A stretch of 64,000 bases of DNA from Parapristionchus giblindavisi (Eukaryota > Nematoda > Chromadorea > Rhabditida > Diplogasteridae). The stretch covers positions 496,001-560,000 of the forward strand of contig CALSFV010000253.1 in NCBI GenBank assembly GCA_943737045.1. The letters run 5' to 3'. A program made the translations under genes and the position numbers. How positions within the stretch are numbered: the stretch's first letter is position 1; each line of letters begins with the position of its first letter. Positions 50,816 to 63,636 of the stretch are shown here, piece by piece. The notes under the pieces were generated by a model, which was not told the origin of the DNA, ran no database searches, and was given only the letters and a program-made list of their open reading frames with translations.

Positions 50816-51892
50816 AAGATCAAAGATCAAAGATCAAAGCTCTCACCATCATCTCCTCCCTAAATGGCATCATCATTATACCCATCATATCCTAGATCAT
50901 AGTCCCCTCCTCCACCATATCCTCCATTATCATATCCATCACCTTCATAGTCGTCGTAATAGCTGTCACTCCTGTCAAACGTCAGAGTAGAAATAAGAAT
51001 ATTAATTTAATAATAATAAGTATGATAGAAATAATATAGTATAATGTATATAAAGTGTACGTAACGTCGATTAATAAATTACTGTGAAATATTTTACATA
51101 TTATATTTCTTTGCACAGCTCATACAAGATTTTGCCAAAACACGTCGATATTTATATACGGTATCGAAGTACTCCACAGATAAAGATTTCACCATTTGAC
51201 CTCTCACTTCTACATTCATTCATTTATTGTTTATTACACGATCGCATATTTTATCGTGAATAAAATTATCATTAATACAATATCGTTTAATCAACTCACT
51301 GCCTCCTTCCGGGACCTCCTCCTCCCATTCCTCTACCGTATCCCTGATCGTTGCGAGAGACGGGCGCGCCCGGAATTGGCTGGAACCAATCGATATTACT
51401 CATACAATCAATCAATAATTCAATATTACCCATACAACCAATCAATAATTGAAGTACTCACCGGTGGCAAATCGGCCATTTGGTTCTGCAGTGCTTTCAG
51501 CCTCAACATACGCTCTCGAGCAAGCTTCCTGAAGAGATAAAGAGATAACGTTGCCAATCAATCAATAAATCAATCAATAATTATCACGAATAGATCGATA
51601 AAGTCATACAATTACAGGCCACAAAAGATTGACAAACCGTCATATTCATGTTTCATTCTTCAATTAAATACTTGGCAAATAAATAGAAAATAATTTTCAC
51701 TATGCAAACATTTAATAAATAAATAAATAAATAATATGGTCAACCAACCTCTCCCGATGCTTTACTCCGCCCCGAGCACTCCTCTTCTTCTCCTTCTCCT
51801 CATCTTGCGATCGCAACTGTATATTTATTTATTTAATAATTTAAAATTTATAAATATACAATCAATTACTATATTTTACCTACAGTAGCGCT

Positions 51893-51925
51893 CAAAAAGA
51901 TTTCATATTGGCATTTTTTTCCAGA
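51893..51925. mobile_element. Tc1-type terminal remnant at the copy 4 deletion junction
   Basis: CAGTAGCGCTCAAAAAGAT resembles the CAGTAGCGGTCAAAAGTAT end at 18461. It sits exactly between intron sequence next to E16 and the truncated E5. Confidence 0.6.
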
Positions 51926-52974
51926 GGCCTCTCTCGCTTGCTGTTGTTTCTTCAACTTCTCCGCACGACCCTTCTCTATCACGGCACTGTAATGAGTTCG
52001 TTAATCTATCAATTAGTTTCATTATTAATTAATTAATCCACTCACAAGAATGCGCAACAAGATATAAAACATGATTCGTTGATACTCTGTGAAAGGAGAA
52101 AGAAAGAGAGGCGCACGTGCTAACTAATGAGGTGTTCAACAGTCACGAAAAGAAAAGAAAAATAGGCGAGAGCGTGTGTAAACCGAGGAGAGTCTTTCTC
52201 TACTTTTCTTTTCTTTTCACAGAATTATCCACCAACTTCCTCATTATCTGCTTGTCCTCCGGTGTCAGATACGGATTCTGCAGGAACGAATTCAGCACCG
52301 CCTTCACTTTATCTGAAATTTAAAAAATCGATAATTATTAAATTTTTAAATTTTTAAAATTTCAACAAGAAAATCATACTCGGATTGTTGGTGGAGTGAA
52401 TGAACAGCAGGAACTCCTCGAGACTCTGAATGTCCGGTAGCGGATCTTCCTCAGCCGGTTTACTGCTGTAAGAAATCATAGATAGCCACAAAAACACAAG
52501 ATCAGAAATCAGGGATCAAAGACCAACGATCAACATACATCGAGGTGGTTTCGGCAGCGCGACGACTCAGTTCGAAGAACGCCGGTGGTAGAAGTGATTC
52601 GGTGAGCGATGTGCTGTCTTCCTGAATAGAGAGGCACAATTTTATCATATATTATTAGCACATGTCGAATAGCTATGTTACTAATTTGCAAAATGTGTTC
52701 TTGTTTCCAAAAAAAAATCCACAATGCGAAAAAAATTCCACATGGCTTCGTAGTTTGCAACGTAATTTTCGACAAGGAGAGAGGAGAAGGAGAGGAAGCC
52801 ATATTTCGATTGATGAACTACAACATGGTGCATGGAAGCGTAATTTAGAGACAAGCGATTTCGACTCGATTTCAAAAATATTAATTCAACTCGTAATTCT
52901 TATTCTATTGCCACGAAGTATACCCCCCCCACCCAATGAAATCATTGCTTAGAACGAGGATGTAGTCGAATAAC

Positions 52975-54250
52975 GAATAAATGAACAATGTTTATTATTT
53001 GTGCAAGTCATACGAAAAAAGGACGAGGTCGATGATGCATGCAATGAATGAAACAACTCAAGTCTAACTCTATAGATCAAAGATCAAAGATTATCAAATA
53101 AGCAAAAAGCGATCAATGCATTCAGCGAGGTCGGGTGACGAAGGTGGTAAGTATACGGTAAAGAATGGGGGCGGAGCTTGTGGATACTATCACTAGAAGG
53201 ATCAATGATCCGGATACTGTAACTGAAGATGGAGGCGGGGCTTGGGAATAATGTAGGTATACTGTAACTAGACGGCACTGATTTACAGACTACACGAACG
53301 AAAGGATGTATCTCATACCATTACAATAAAAAGAATTCTAGAAAGCAGAGCCATTATCATTATTATCATATATACGGGTATCACCAAAGAGCACAGCAGC
53401 ACAATAACATCAAGGAGTACTGTAGCATAAAAGTCATACTGTATTACTGTACTACTATCTTACTGTAATGGTTTACTGTAACATGAAACTTCTTTAAAAA
53501 GCAGGCAAGGGGGATAGAGGACTAACTTATGATAGGGACATAAAATCAGATATAAATATATTATATATTTTTACTTAGAAACATGGAAACCCCAAGTCCG
53601 GTAAGAATGGAGATAGAGAAGAGATTACCACCGTATACTTGAGATGATGAAAACACAATACAGAGAAACACAAAAACAAACAACATTTGGCTAAAGAGAG
53701 AGAAAGTATCGCTTCTATATTATATGTATATGCCAATAAATCGATAATCAATCAATCAATCGCTCAATAATAATTGGGCACATGAGAAACCAATGAGGAC
53801 TACACAACAAGGAAAGGCATAGTCGTGGACCAAAGTTGGGAGAGGGGCAAAACTAGCTAATTCAACACGTAGAATATGAATGAATGAATAAATAAATGAA
53901 AGATGTTCAGACTCACTAATGACTGTAAGGGTATAGTGGAAGAGAGATACAAAATCAATCGATAATTAAGGATTCAAAAAGGGAAAATCGATGCAAAATT
54001 CAGTGTATACATGAGATGAGGAGAAATGGAAGGGGATAACAAGAATGGAATGAACTGATAGACATAGATAATCGATAATCAATCTATCGATACAGTATTC
54101 GAGAACGGAGCGTTTAACAAAAGAGGAAAAATCAATCGATAAATATCCAATCGATTGATACAGTATGCAATAATAACGAGGGAGAAATCAACCAATAACA
54201 GATAAATCGATACATTATGCAGTAAGAGAATAACGGAATCGATACAAGAC
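52975..54250. repeat. Inter-copy block 4
   Basis: Intact block; the exon-like ATGAGC start is ATAAGC here (near 53097). Confidence 0.8.
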
Positions 54251-57200
54251 CTAATACATGGGACCAGTGAATCCTCGTCCTCTTCCTCGAGGGGGTCCTC
54301 CTCTACCTCGACCTCCTCCTCCTCCTCCAAATCCACCACCACCACGTACTCCTTGACCACCTATAATGGAATTAAATAAACAAAAATAATAATTTAATTG
54401 AATTTTATCTGGTGTATTTTAATCATTTTATTATTTTCAGAACGTCAGAACGTGGTTAAACTAAACAAAAGTAAGATTGGCTACACCGAACTATGCATTC
54501 CTGATATGGACAATTGATGTTTGTACAGAAGAAGATTATGCAAATCAGATAACGACAAAATACCTTTAGCCTTGGGCGGTCCTCCTCTTCCCCTTCCCCC
54601 ACCTCCGCCCCCTCTAGGTTGCGGCCCTCCTCCTCCTCCTCCTCCTCGACCTCTCCATTGTGCAGGTGGAGGTCCAGCTGACTAGGGAATGGTTTCTTTG
54701 ATGGTTGAAATTACGATTAGTGACCTACATAGCGATAGTCAGCATGTTCGACTTAGTAAGAATCAACTTTCAAAAGCTGCAGTTGATCGATTTTTGAACG
54801 AAACCCGCCGCATATCCGCCGCACGAAAGACAGCCAAAATAAGATTTTTTTTGACTTGATTTAAATTGAAACAACAATTTTTTGCTGGAATTACCATGCA
54901 GACATAAAATGTTGTCGGGGGAATCGAACTCGTGTTCAAAAAGTGAAAGAACATAAAAAAATGCAACTTTTTGGCTGTCTTTCGTGCGGCAGAAATGCGA
55001 CGGGTTTCGTTTAAAAAATCGATCAACTGCACCTTTTGACAGTTGATTCTTACTAAGTCGACCATGCTGATTATCGCTATGTAGGTCACTAATCGTAATT
55101 TCAATCATCACAGAAACCATTACCTAGTGAGAAGTCATCTGGAATATAACGAGTACGTAATGGGGTAAGGGATACAAGGTGATAAATAAAATGGATGAAA
55201 CTCGAATCCGCTGGTCAGAACTAGGGACGTACGAATGAATGTTGACAAGCGGTTTGTCGACGTTCATACATACGGCCTCTGGACGGTTGAACAAAACTAG
55301 CACATGCTTTTTTATTAAACTGACGCACTTATGGTTACACCCCATGCTAATTTTACTGTGCGCTCTGACAACACACACACACACTCTCTCTCGTAAATAA
55401 AGAAAGCGAGAGAGCATGGCCAGAGAGGAGAGACTCAAACTATACGCGCTATGCTAGATATAAGCAGTCGCTTCCCTGTCTCACAACTTTTTAATTTACA
55501 CGAACATCACTTGCAATTTGATTCCTCCATCTGAATGGGCAATATTACGAATATTAAGTTTGCTGTTTCTATTAATATTAATAATACTAATTGCCAATCC
55601 AACTACTCGCCAATCAATACTTTACATGTATTGATTGATTATTCTCCACAACAGCAGAACTACAGTAAAACGCACCCTCATTATTCCATCCTCCTCCTCC
55701 TCCTCCCCTCTCTCCATACTCGTCCCATCCTCGATCATAGTCACCGTACTCATCCGTAGCTCCCCATCCTCTGAATAATATATATAAAAAATAAATATAT
55801 AAATAAAAATAAATAAATAATTTATTACCTCCCCTGATCCATCCTCTCATCCTCCCATCCTCTATCATCATAGTACCCTGATAAACATAAAACCAAGTGG
55901 ATATTCATTGGACCATCAGTGGCAAAATGAGGAACAATTATAGGTCGAAAAGTATGATACAAAGTACCAAGCCTGGCCGCATTTTGTGCCAAAATATCCC
56001 AAAAATCGAAAAAGATGACCGCATTTTGAAAACCGATAACCTAGCTAAGGGAACAATTCCTCACCATCTTCCATTGGCGGTTGCTCGGCAAACGTCGGCA
56101 TATGTGGCTGTTGCATCATGAAGGGTGCCTGCATCATCGGAATCGGAGGCGGCATACTGTAGTCGGTCATGCCCGGTGGAGGCATACTGTAAGGTCCGCA
56201 GACTCCGCCCATATTTGGCGGCGGCGACATGAATTGGGCGCCAGCAGACGTGGGTGGTGGCATCGAGAACGCTGGTGGTGGAGGGCAGTCGAAGATGGAC
56301 GCCGCGGTGGATTGAGGTGGAGGTGGAGGGGGCGGGGCCAGACTCATCGATTGCATAGTCGCGCCTTGAACGCCCATTGCGGGTGGAGGCGGAGGAGGAA
56401 TCGAGAAGTTGGGCGGAGGCACACCTAAAGATAGTACATTAATATTTATTTCAATGCGAATTGAATTTAAAAAATAATAAAACAAGACATTCTTAAAATT
56501 AGCACTTTAGCATTGTCACTATCACTTTTCTGATTTTTTTTTTAAATATGCTTAAAATAAAAGTAAAATTGTCAAAAAAACTCACCAGTGGGTATGGGTG
56601 CAGGGGGAGGTGGTGGAAGCGGCAGCATGGATGGTGGCAGGCCATAGAACGACGCGGCGGTTGGTGGCACCGGTTTTGGCACGCCCGAGGGCATATTTGT
56701 GGGTGGAGGAGGGGGTGGAGGAAGGATGGATGAGGATGAGGTGGATGGATCAGCTACTGAAGAAGGTGGTGGTGCATCTCCTGATACGGATGATGGAGGA
56801 GGTGGAGGCGGAAGAGGAGGAACACCTGCAATTGTAACATAAACAAATTATATTTTTAAATAGTAATGATTGATACGAATACGCAACCAATCTTAGACAA
56901 GGAAAAAAGGGCGATCCCATGAAACCGACGACCTTATTTTATCATTCCCATTTAATTATTTTTTGTTTCAAATGTTGTCACATCTTCAGGTGTATGATTA
57001 ATAATAAAATAAATCTTGGGTTCGTAAAGACTAAAGTATCGTATAATCAACCATTCATCTGCGCGAAAACGACTAAAAGCCTAGGCGAAACGCGCACTCA
57101 CCGGGTGGAGCAAGATGCAGCGGCAGATTAGGAGGGGGCACCGGTTGTGGTATCTTGGACTGCTCATCAGTCGTAGTGGGCGTTCCTGCGGCAGACACAC

Positions 57201-58894
57201 TCGCGTCATCGATCACGAGTGCCGATGATGTCGAGTCGTTGGATAGAGGAGCCCGAAGTGCGTCCATGGTGCAGCAAAGCAAATGAAAAGAAGAGATACT
57301 TGAAGTGTACTTATAATTTTCACTTGAAGAAGAGCCTACTTCTAAAGGTGTATATACTGTGTATTTCGTCAAATATTCTTTCATTTAAAGTAGACTAACT
57401 GCGTCAGTGACGTATTATAAGTAAATTTTAAAATACCAGAGAATCATTTCGAAAGTGGTATCCTCACAAAACCTGAGGAAAAAAAGATTGTGCACCAACC
57501 TATCCGGCCTCTTCTTAAACGAATTAAAGATGTCCGATGCCTGATCGAGGAACGTGGAGGGCGCGTCGGTGTCAAAGTCGGAAGGTGATAATGGACGATC
57601 GGCTGTGCCTGTCGGAGGAGCTGCACCGTCCCCTCCATCTGTCGTCCTCTTCGAGGCTGCGTCAGATGACGGAACTGCAAGTGACAATATCTTTCATATT
57701 GAAAAGAGCAATTGTATAAATAATTAAGTATTCAAATCATATGTTATTATACGATATTTGGTCCCATCGCTAATTCATTATCGGGCTACAGTAACCCAGC
57801 AATATCAATAAATCAATCAATACTTACCATCATTCGAGTTCTCATTGCTCACAATGCCGGTCCTATCCACTATCACTCCATCGCCCGAACCATCTGCGGG
57901 AGGCGCTCCTGCTGATTTATTTATTTATATTTTTATTAAAGAGTATCGAATGGTTGATGTACAAATGAAATTTACGAGACTGTGGGCCATGCTCAAAAGA
58001 ACACCCGAGCTAACTTTACGCACCACTCTGCCAACGCTCTCTCACTTACTTTGTCTACGAGAGAGCGTTGCGAGAGCGGAGATTTTCAAATTAGCTTGGG
58101 AATGCAATCATAAGTCGAAAGTTTACCTCCTTCGGCCTCTCTCGCCTGCTGTTGTTTCTTCAACTTCTCTGCACGACCCTTCTCTATCACGGCACTGCAA
58201 TGAGAGTTCATTAATCTATCAATTATTTTATCATTTTTAAAATTTATTAAGGTATAAAAGAGCGATAAGCAGAGAATGATTCGTTGAATCTATCATAGAA
58301 GAAATAAAGAGAGTCGCGCGGACAAAACTAATGTGGAGTTCAACAGTCACGAAAAGAAAAGAAAGATTGGCGAGAGTGTGTGTAGAACGAGGAGAGTCTT
58401 TCTCTACTTTTCTTTTCTTTTCACAGAATTATCGACCAACTTCCTCATGATCTGCTTGTCTTCCGGTGTCAGATACGGATTCTGCAGGAACGAATTCAGC
58501 ACCGCCTTCACTTTCTCTGAAATTAAAAAATCGATAATTGAATTTTTTTAAATTTTAAAGTTTAAAGGGAAAAATCATACTAGGATTGTTGGTGGAGTGA
58601 ACGAACAGCAGTAACTCCTCGAGACTCAGAATGTCCGGTAGCGGATCTTCCTCAGCTGGTTTACTTCTGCAAAAATATCACAGAATTGGAAATTATCGAC
58701 AATTCAAGGTTCAAAGTACACATTACAGAAATCAAAGATAGCCACATAAAAAATGTCACATAAAAATGACAAGATCAAAAGTCAGGGATCAAAGACCAAA
58801 GATCAACGTACATAGAGGTGGTTTCGGCAGCGCGACGACTCAGTTCGAAGAACGCCGGTGGTAGCAGTGAATCGGTGAGTGATGTGCTGTCTTC
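54251..58894 (-). pseudogene. Array copy 5: E1-E10 half joined to E23 part, E24, E26 and E27
   Basis: E27 54251-54360, E26 54564-54681 plus 55128-55138 (split by a MITE), E24 55676-55770, E23 fragment 55829-55879, E10 56065-56424, E9 56586-56825, E8 57102-57271, E7 57500-57674, E6 57838-57911, E5 58127-58194, E4 58408-58516, E3 58581-58666, E2 58812-58894. E1 survives only as a relic (about 59090-59170): its ATG is gone and TGG is TAG. E25 is deleted. E24 leaves and E26 enters in phase 1, so these would still join in frame. The E8 acceptor is lost as in copy 3. Confidence 0.75.
54682..55127. mobile_element. 446-bp fold-back MITE with TGA duplication inside coding exon E26 of copy 5
   Basis: Inverted ends CTAGGGAATGGTTTCT and CTAGGTAATGGTTTCT; arms of about 165 bp match closely. 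TGA is duplicated at 54679-54681 and 55128-55130. Empty site CAGCTGAGAAGTC in all other E26 copies. In gene sense it follows the 11th base of E26 (after codon TCA). The gene-sense 5' end contains CTAG|GTAATGG, a good donor; the duplicated target recreates TCAG at the 3' side. Same TGA target and C(A/T)AGGG-type end as 32186-32618, so one family. Confidence 0.85.
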
Positions 58895-59844
58895 CTGAAT
58901 AGAGAGGCATGATTATATCATATTAGCTACAACAAAAAACATAGTTACGTCTGCTGAAGAACTATCGCGCTCGTCCTATTACAGAACAACTCGCAACACC
59001 AATTCAACAGGTCAAGTTGTCGCTGACCACCATAAACCAGCCGGATTCGTGCTTCATATATTACAGTTAAAATGATACACCAAGGGGAAACCCACAATCC
59101 GCAAGGTCCGTATGCAGTGGCCACCTCGGGGGGTTCCTACTGCGGAGGCGGTGAAGTCGTCGAGGCTCGAGAGCCGAAGTTACACAAGTATAATATTGGA
59201 AAACACGGAATATTATTTTCAACGGAGGGCTGCAGAGTGCGAAACATTCATACTTTTAGTTTGTATTTGTATTTATGTAAACACATTTAGCATGGTAAGT
59301 CTTCTTATTTCCAACATTCCTGAACATTTATTTACATGAGCGCGTCTTTCTATTCCACAATTCTTGTGTGCGAGCAGATCGACATGGGGCAGATCATCTC
59401 AAGTTAGCTTCTTCCAGCAACTCTACTTACGATTTATTCCAATTTTAATTCCAGTATTTCATTTATATTTTCCTTCCTCTTTGATAGTCTTTTGTATTTT
59501 CATGTTGTAAATTGCTTTTTTTATTAATAATATAATAATTATATTATCATCACATTGTCCAGAAAAGTAAGCTGGTTGTGGGGGTGGAATCGTATTAGTA
59601 TTCTCTAATTCGTATGTCTCTGATTATGAAAGATGTTTTTCACCTTTCGAGAAAAAGTCCAACTCGAAGTTCAATTGAAATTGAATTTGATTGGAGTACT
59701 TCTCATCGTCAAAATGTATGGTGCATGGTAGCGTATTTTAGAGTAAAGCGATTTCGACTCGATTTCAAAAATTTTAATTAAAATCATAATTCTTATTATA
59801 TTGCCAAGAAGTATGAAATCATTGTTTATAACGAGGATGCAGCC
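58895..59844. other. 5' flank of copy 5 with E1 relic
   Basis: Holds the decayed E1 near 59090-59170 and spacer sequence like 33308-33994. No intact exon. Confidence 0.5.
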
Positions 59845-61109
59845 GAATAAATGAACAATGTTTATTATTTGTGCAAGTCATACGAAAAAAGGACGAGGTC
59901 GATGATGCATGCAATGAATGAAACAACTCAAGTCTAACTCTATAGATCAAAGATCAAAGATTATCAAATGAGCAAAAAGCGATCAATGCATTCAGCGAGG
60001 TCGGGTGACGAAGGTGGTAAGTATACGGTAAAGAATGGGGCGGAGCTTGTGGATACTATCACTAGAAGGATCAATGATCCGGATACTGTAACTGAAGATG
60101 GAGGCGGGGCTTGGGGATAATGTAGGTATACTGTAACTAGACGGCACTGATTTACAGACTACACGAACGAAAGGATGTATCTCATACCATTACAATAAAA
60201 AGAATTCTAGAAAGCAGAGCCATTATCATTATTATCATATATACGGGTATCACCAAAGAGCACAGCACAATAACATCAAGGAGTACTGTAGCATAAAAGT
60301 CATACTGTATTACTGTACTACTATCTTACTGTAATGGTTTACTGTAACATGAAACTTCTTTAAAAAGCAGGCAAGGGGGATAGAGGACTAACTTATGATA
60401 GGGACATAAAATCAGATATAAATATATTATATAGTATTACTTAGAAACATGGAAACGCCAAGTCCGGTAAGAATAGAGACAGAGAAGAGATTACCACCGT
60501 ATACTTGAGATGATGAAAACACAATACAGAGAAACACAAAAGCAAACAACATTTGGCTAAAGAGAGAGAAAGTATCGCTTCTATATTATATGTATATGCC
60601 AATAAATCGATAATCAATCAATCAATCGCTCAATAATAATTGGGCACATGAGAAACCAATGAGGACTGCACAACAAGGAAAAACATAGTCGTGGACAAAA
60701 GTAGGGAGAGGGGCAAAACTAGCTAATTCAACACGTATAATATGAATGAATGAATAAATAAATGAAAGAAGATTAGACTCACTAATGACTGCAATGGAAG
60801 AGAGATATACAAAATCAATCGATAATTAAGGATTCAAAAAGGAAAAGCAGATGCAAAATTCAGTGTATACATGAGATGAGAAGAAATGGAAGGGAAAACA
60901 AGAGTGGAATGAGCTGATAGACTTAGATAATCAATAACCAATCAATCGATACGATATTCGAGAACGCAGTGATTAACAAAAGAGGAAAAATCAATCGATA
61001 AATATCCAGATTGATACAGTATGCAATAATAACGAGGTTGAAATCAATCAATAACCGATGAATCGACACATTATGCACTATGAATATGCGATAGGAATCG
61101 ATACAAGAC
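59845..61109. repeat. Inter-copy block 5
   Basis: Intact block, closest to block 3; the ATGAGCAAAAAGCG start is present near 59967. Confidence 0.8.
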
Positions 61110-63605
61110 TTAATACATGGGACCAGTGAATTCTCGTCCTCTACCTCGAGGGGGTCCTCCTCTACCTCGACCTCCTCCTCCTCCTCCTCTACCTCTACCT
61201 CCTCCTCCTCCTCCAAATCCACCACCACCACGTCCTCCTCGACCACCTATAATGGAATTAAATAAACAAAAATAATAATATAATTGAATTTTATCAGGTG
61301 TATTTTAATTATATTATTATTTTCAGAACGCCAGAAAGTGGAACGTTCCTGATATGGACAATTGCTGTTTGTACAAAAGGCTATGTAAACCAGACAACGG
61401 CAACATACCTTTAGCCTTGGGCGGTCCTCCTCTTCCCCTTCCTCCTCCTCCGCCCCCTCTAGATGGCGGCCCTCCTCCTCCTCCTCCTCGGCCTCTCCAT
61501 TGCGCAGGTGGAGGTCCAGCTGAGAAGTCATCTGGAATATATCGAGTACGTAATGGGGGATACATGCAAGGTAATAAATGAAATTAATGAAGCACGAATC
61601 CGCTGGTCATAACTAGAGCCGTGCGCATGAACGTTGAAAACCCGTTTTTTTAACGTTCATACGCATGTTTTTTTATTAAAGTGACGCCACTTATGGGTAC
61701 ACCCCATGCTAATTTTACTGACCGCTCTGGCAACACACTCTCTATATAGTTAATGAAGAAAGCGAGAGAGCATGGCCAGAGAGGAAAGACAAACGTTACG
61801 CGCTATGCTAGAAAGAAGCCGTCACTTTCCTGTCTCACAACTTTTTAATTTACACGAACTTCGCTTACAATTTGATTCAATATCCTTTTCCAAGTTTCGA
61901 AAAAATAGAGCTTACCATAATTCGGTCCTCCTCCTCCTCTTCCTCGTCCTCCTCTTGGTGGTGGTGGTCCTCCTCTTCCTCGTCTACTAAACTCAGGAAA
62001 CAACGGTCTTGGACCTCCCGCATTTCCACCGTAATATCCATCATCTGAATCAACAAAATTACGAATATTAAAGTTGCTATTGTGTGTATAAAATGTACTT
62101 GCATAAGAAAATGACAAATGGTGCTAACGAACGGAAGTCACAATCGAGAGGCGGACGAGATGTAGCCTTCTACATCTCGCCCCACCTCTCGATTGTCTCT
62201 CCGCTGCCTCTCTCTAACCCGGCTAACCTTCGCCGCGCGCTATGTGATATATAAAAGAGATCGGCATAGTTTCTGAACCATGCAAAACAAGAAAGTCTCT
62301 TGTGGGAGTGGTTGGCTACTCTCGTACCAAATAAACAAGTGTATTTTAAACGGTCAATATTTCCATTGATATTAATAATAATAATAACCAATGCAACTAC
62401 TAGCTAATCAATCAATACTTTTTTTACATGTATTGATTAATTGTCATGACCAACAGCAAACTACAGTAATCTTTAACTACAGTAATCTTTTGCAAACATA
62501 AAACGCACCCTCATTATTCCATCCTCCTCCTCCTCCCCTCTCTCCATACTCGTCCCATCCTCGATCATAGTCACCGTACTCATCCGTAGCTCCCCATCCT
62601 CTGAATAATATAAATAAACAAATAAACAAACAAATAAATAAATAATGTATTACCTCCCCTGATCCATCCTCTCATCTTCCCATCCTCTATCATCATAGTA
62701 CCCTCCTCCTCGGTGATCGGTATGATCCAAGTCTTGGTGCATGAGGGACACCGGTCCTCCTCCTCCTCCTCTTCCTCTCTTATTAGGCCCTCCTCCTCGT
62801 CCTCCTCTAAATGGTGGTTGAGGTCCTCCATTCATTCCTCCTCTATTACTATTGTGACCGGGAGGCATGGGCAGAGGGGGTGGTGGAGGGGGCGGAGCCA
62901 GCAATGATGGAGGGCCGTCTGATCTGAAGTTATAAATTCAAAGATATGGATTCAAAGAATATGGAATTAATAAATAAATAAATAAAGAATAAATTCAATA
63001 TGGATTATGGATTCAAAGTGAGCAATCAATCGATAATGTTAAGGGCCACTGAACTACTGTGTAAAAATCGATAAAGATAGTGTGTGTCGATAAAGTTTCA
63101 AATCAATCAATAAATGAAAATATAACAATCGATAAACCCACTTTTGATCAGCCGGTCCTCCTCCATCGTCGATACTCACATCCATATCGACCGAGTTATC
63201 CACATCCATGTTTGATGGTCCTATGATTGGATAATATATTTATTTATATATTTTTTATATTATTTTTTTGTGTTCATAAGCCCATTACTGGATAGGTAAT
63301 AATATAATCATGGACATGGATATAATTGATGGAATAATATGTTACAGAGAACATTAGACACATATTGCACGAGCAACATGTTACAAATACTCTAAACGAA
63401 AATTTAAAATGAAATTTATTTATTTATTTGTTCATTGAAAGTATGATTAAAGAGTACATTTAATTAATTAATTACCATCTTTGTTTTGCTCTCCTCCTTC
63501 TCCCACATTTTCCCGATCTGCTCCCATCGCTCCACTGGGGCCACACTCTGTATCGTTGCCACCCTGCACATACATCATCAGTTTATAGCTTTATAATAAT
63601 ATATA

Positions 63606-63636
<31 letters not shown>

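Larger units (their letters stand above)
48230..52621 (-). pseudogene. Array copy 4: E2-E5 joined to E16-E27
   Basis: E27 48230-48363, E26 48526-48651, E25 49084-49194 (5' end and acceptor deleted), E24 49319-49410, E23 49470-49737, E20 50347-50450, E19 50847-50971 (TAG inside: GCC-ATT-TAG where others have GCC-ATG-GAG), E18 51300-51379, E17 51462-51528, E16 51749-51826, E5 51926-51986 (3' end lost), E4 52204-52312, E3 52380-52465, E2 52539-52621. E6-E15 and E21-E22 are deleted and no E1 is found upstream. E23 is fused to the acceptor that belongs to E21 (TTATGTGCAG), which puts it out of frame. A non-functional remnant. Confidence 0.75.
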
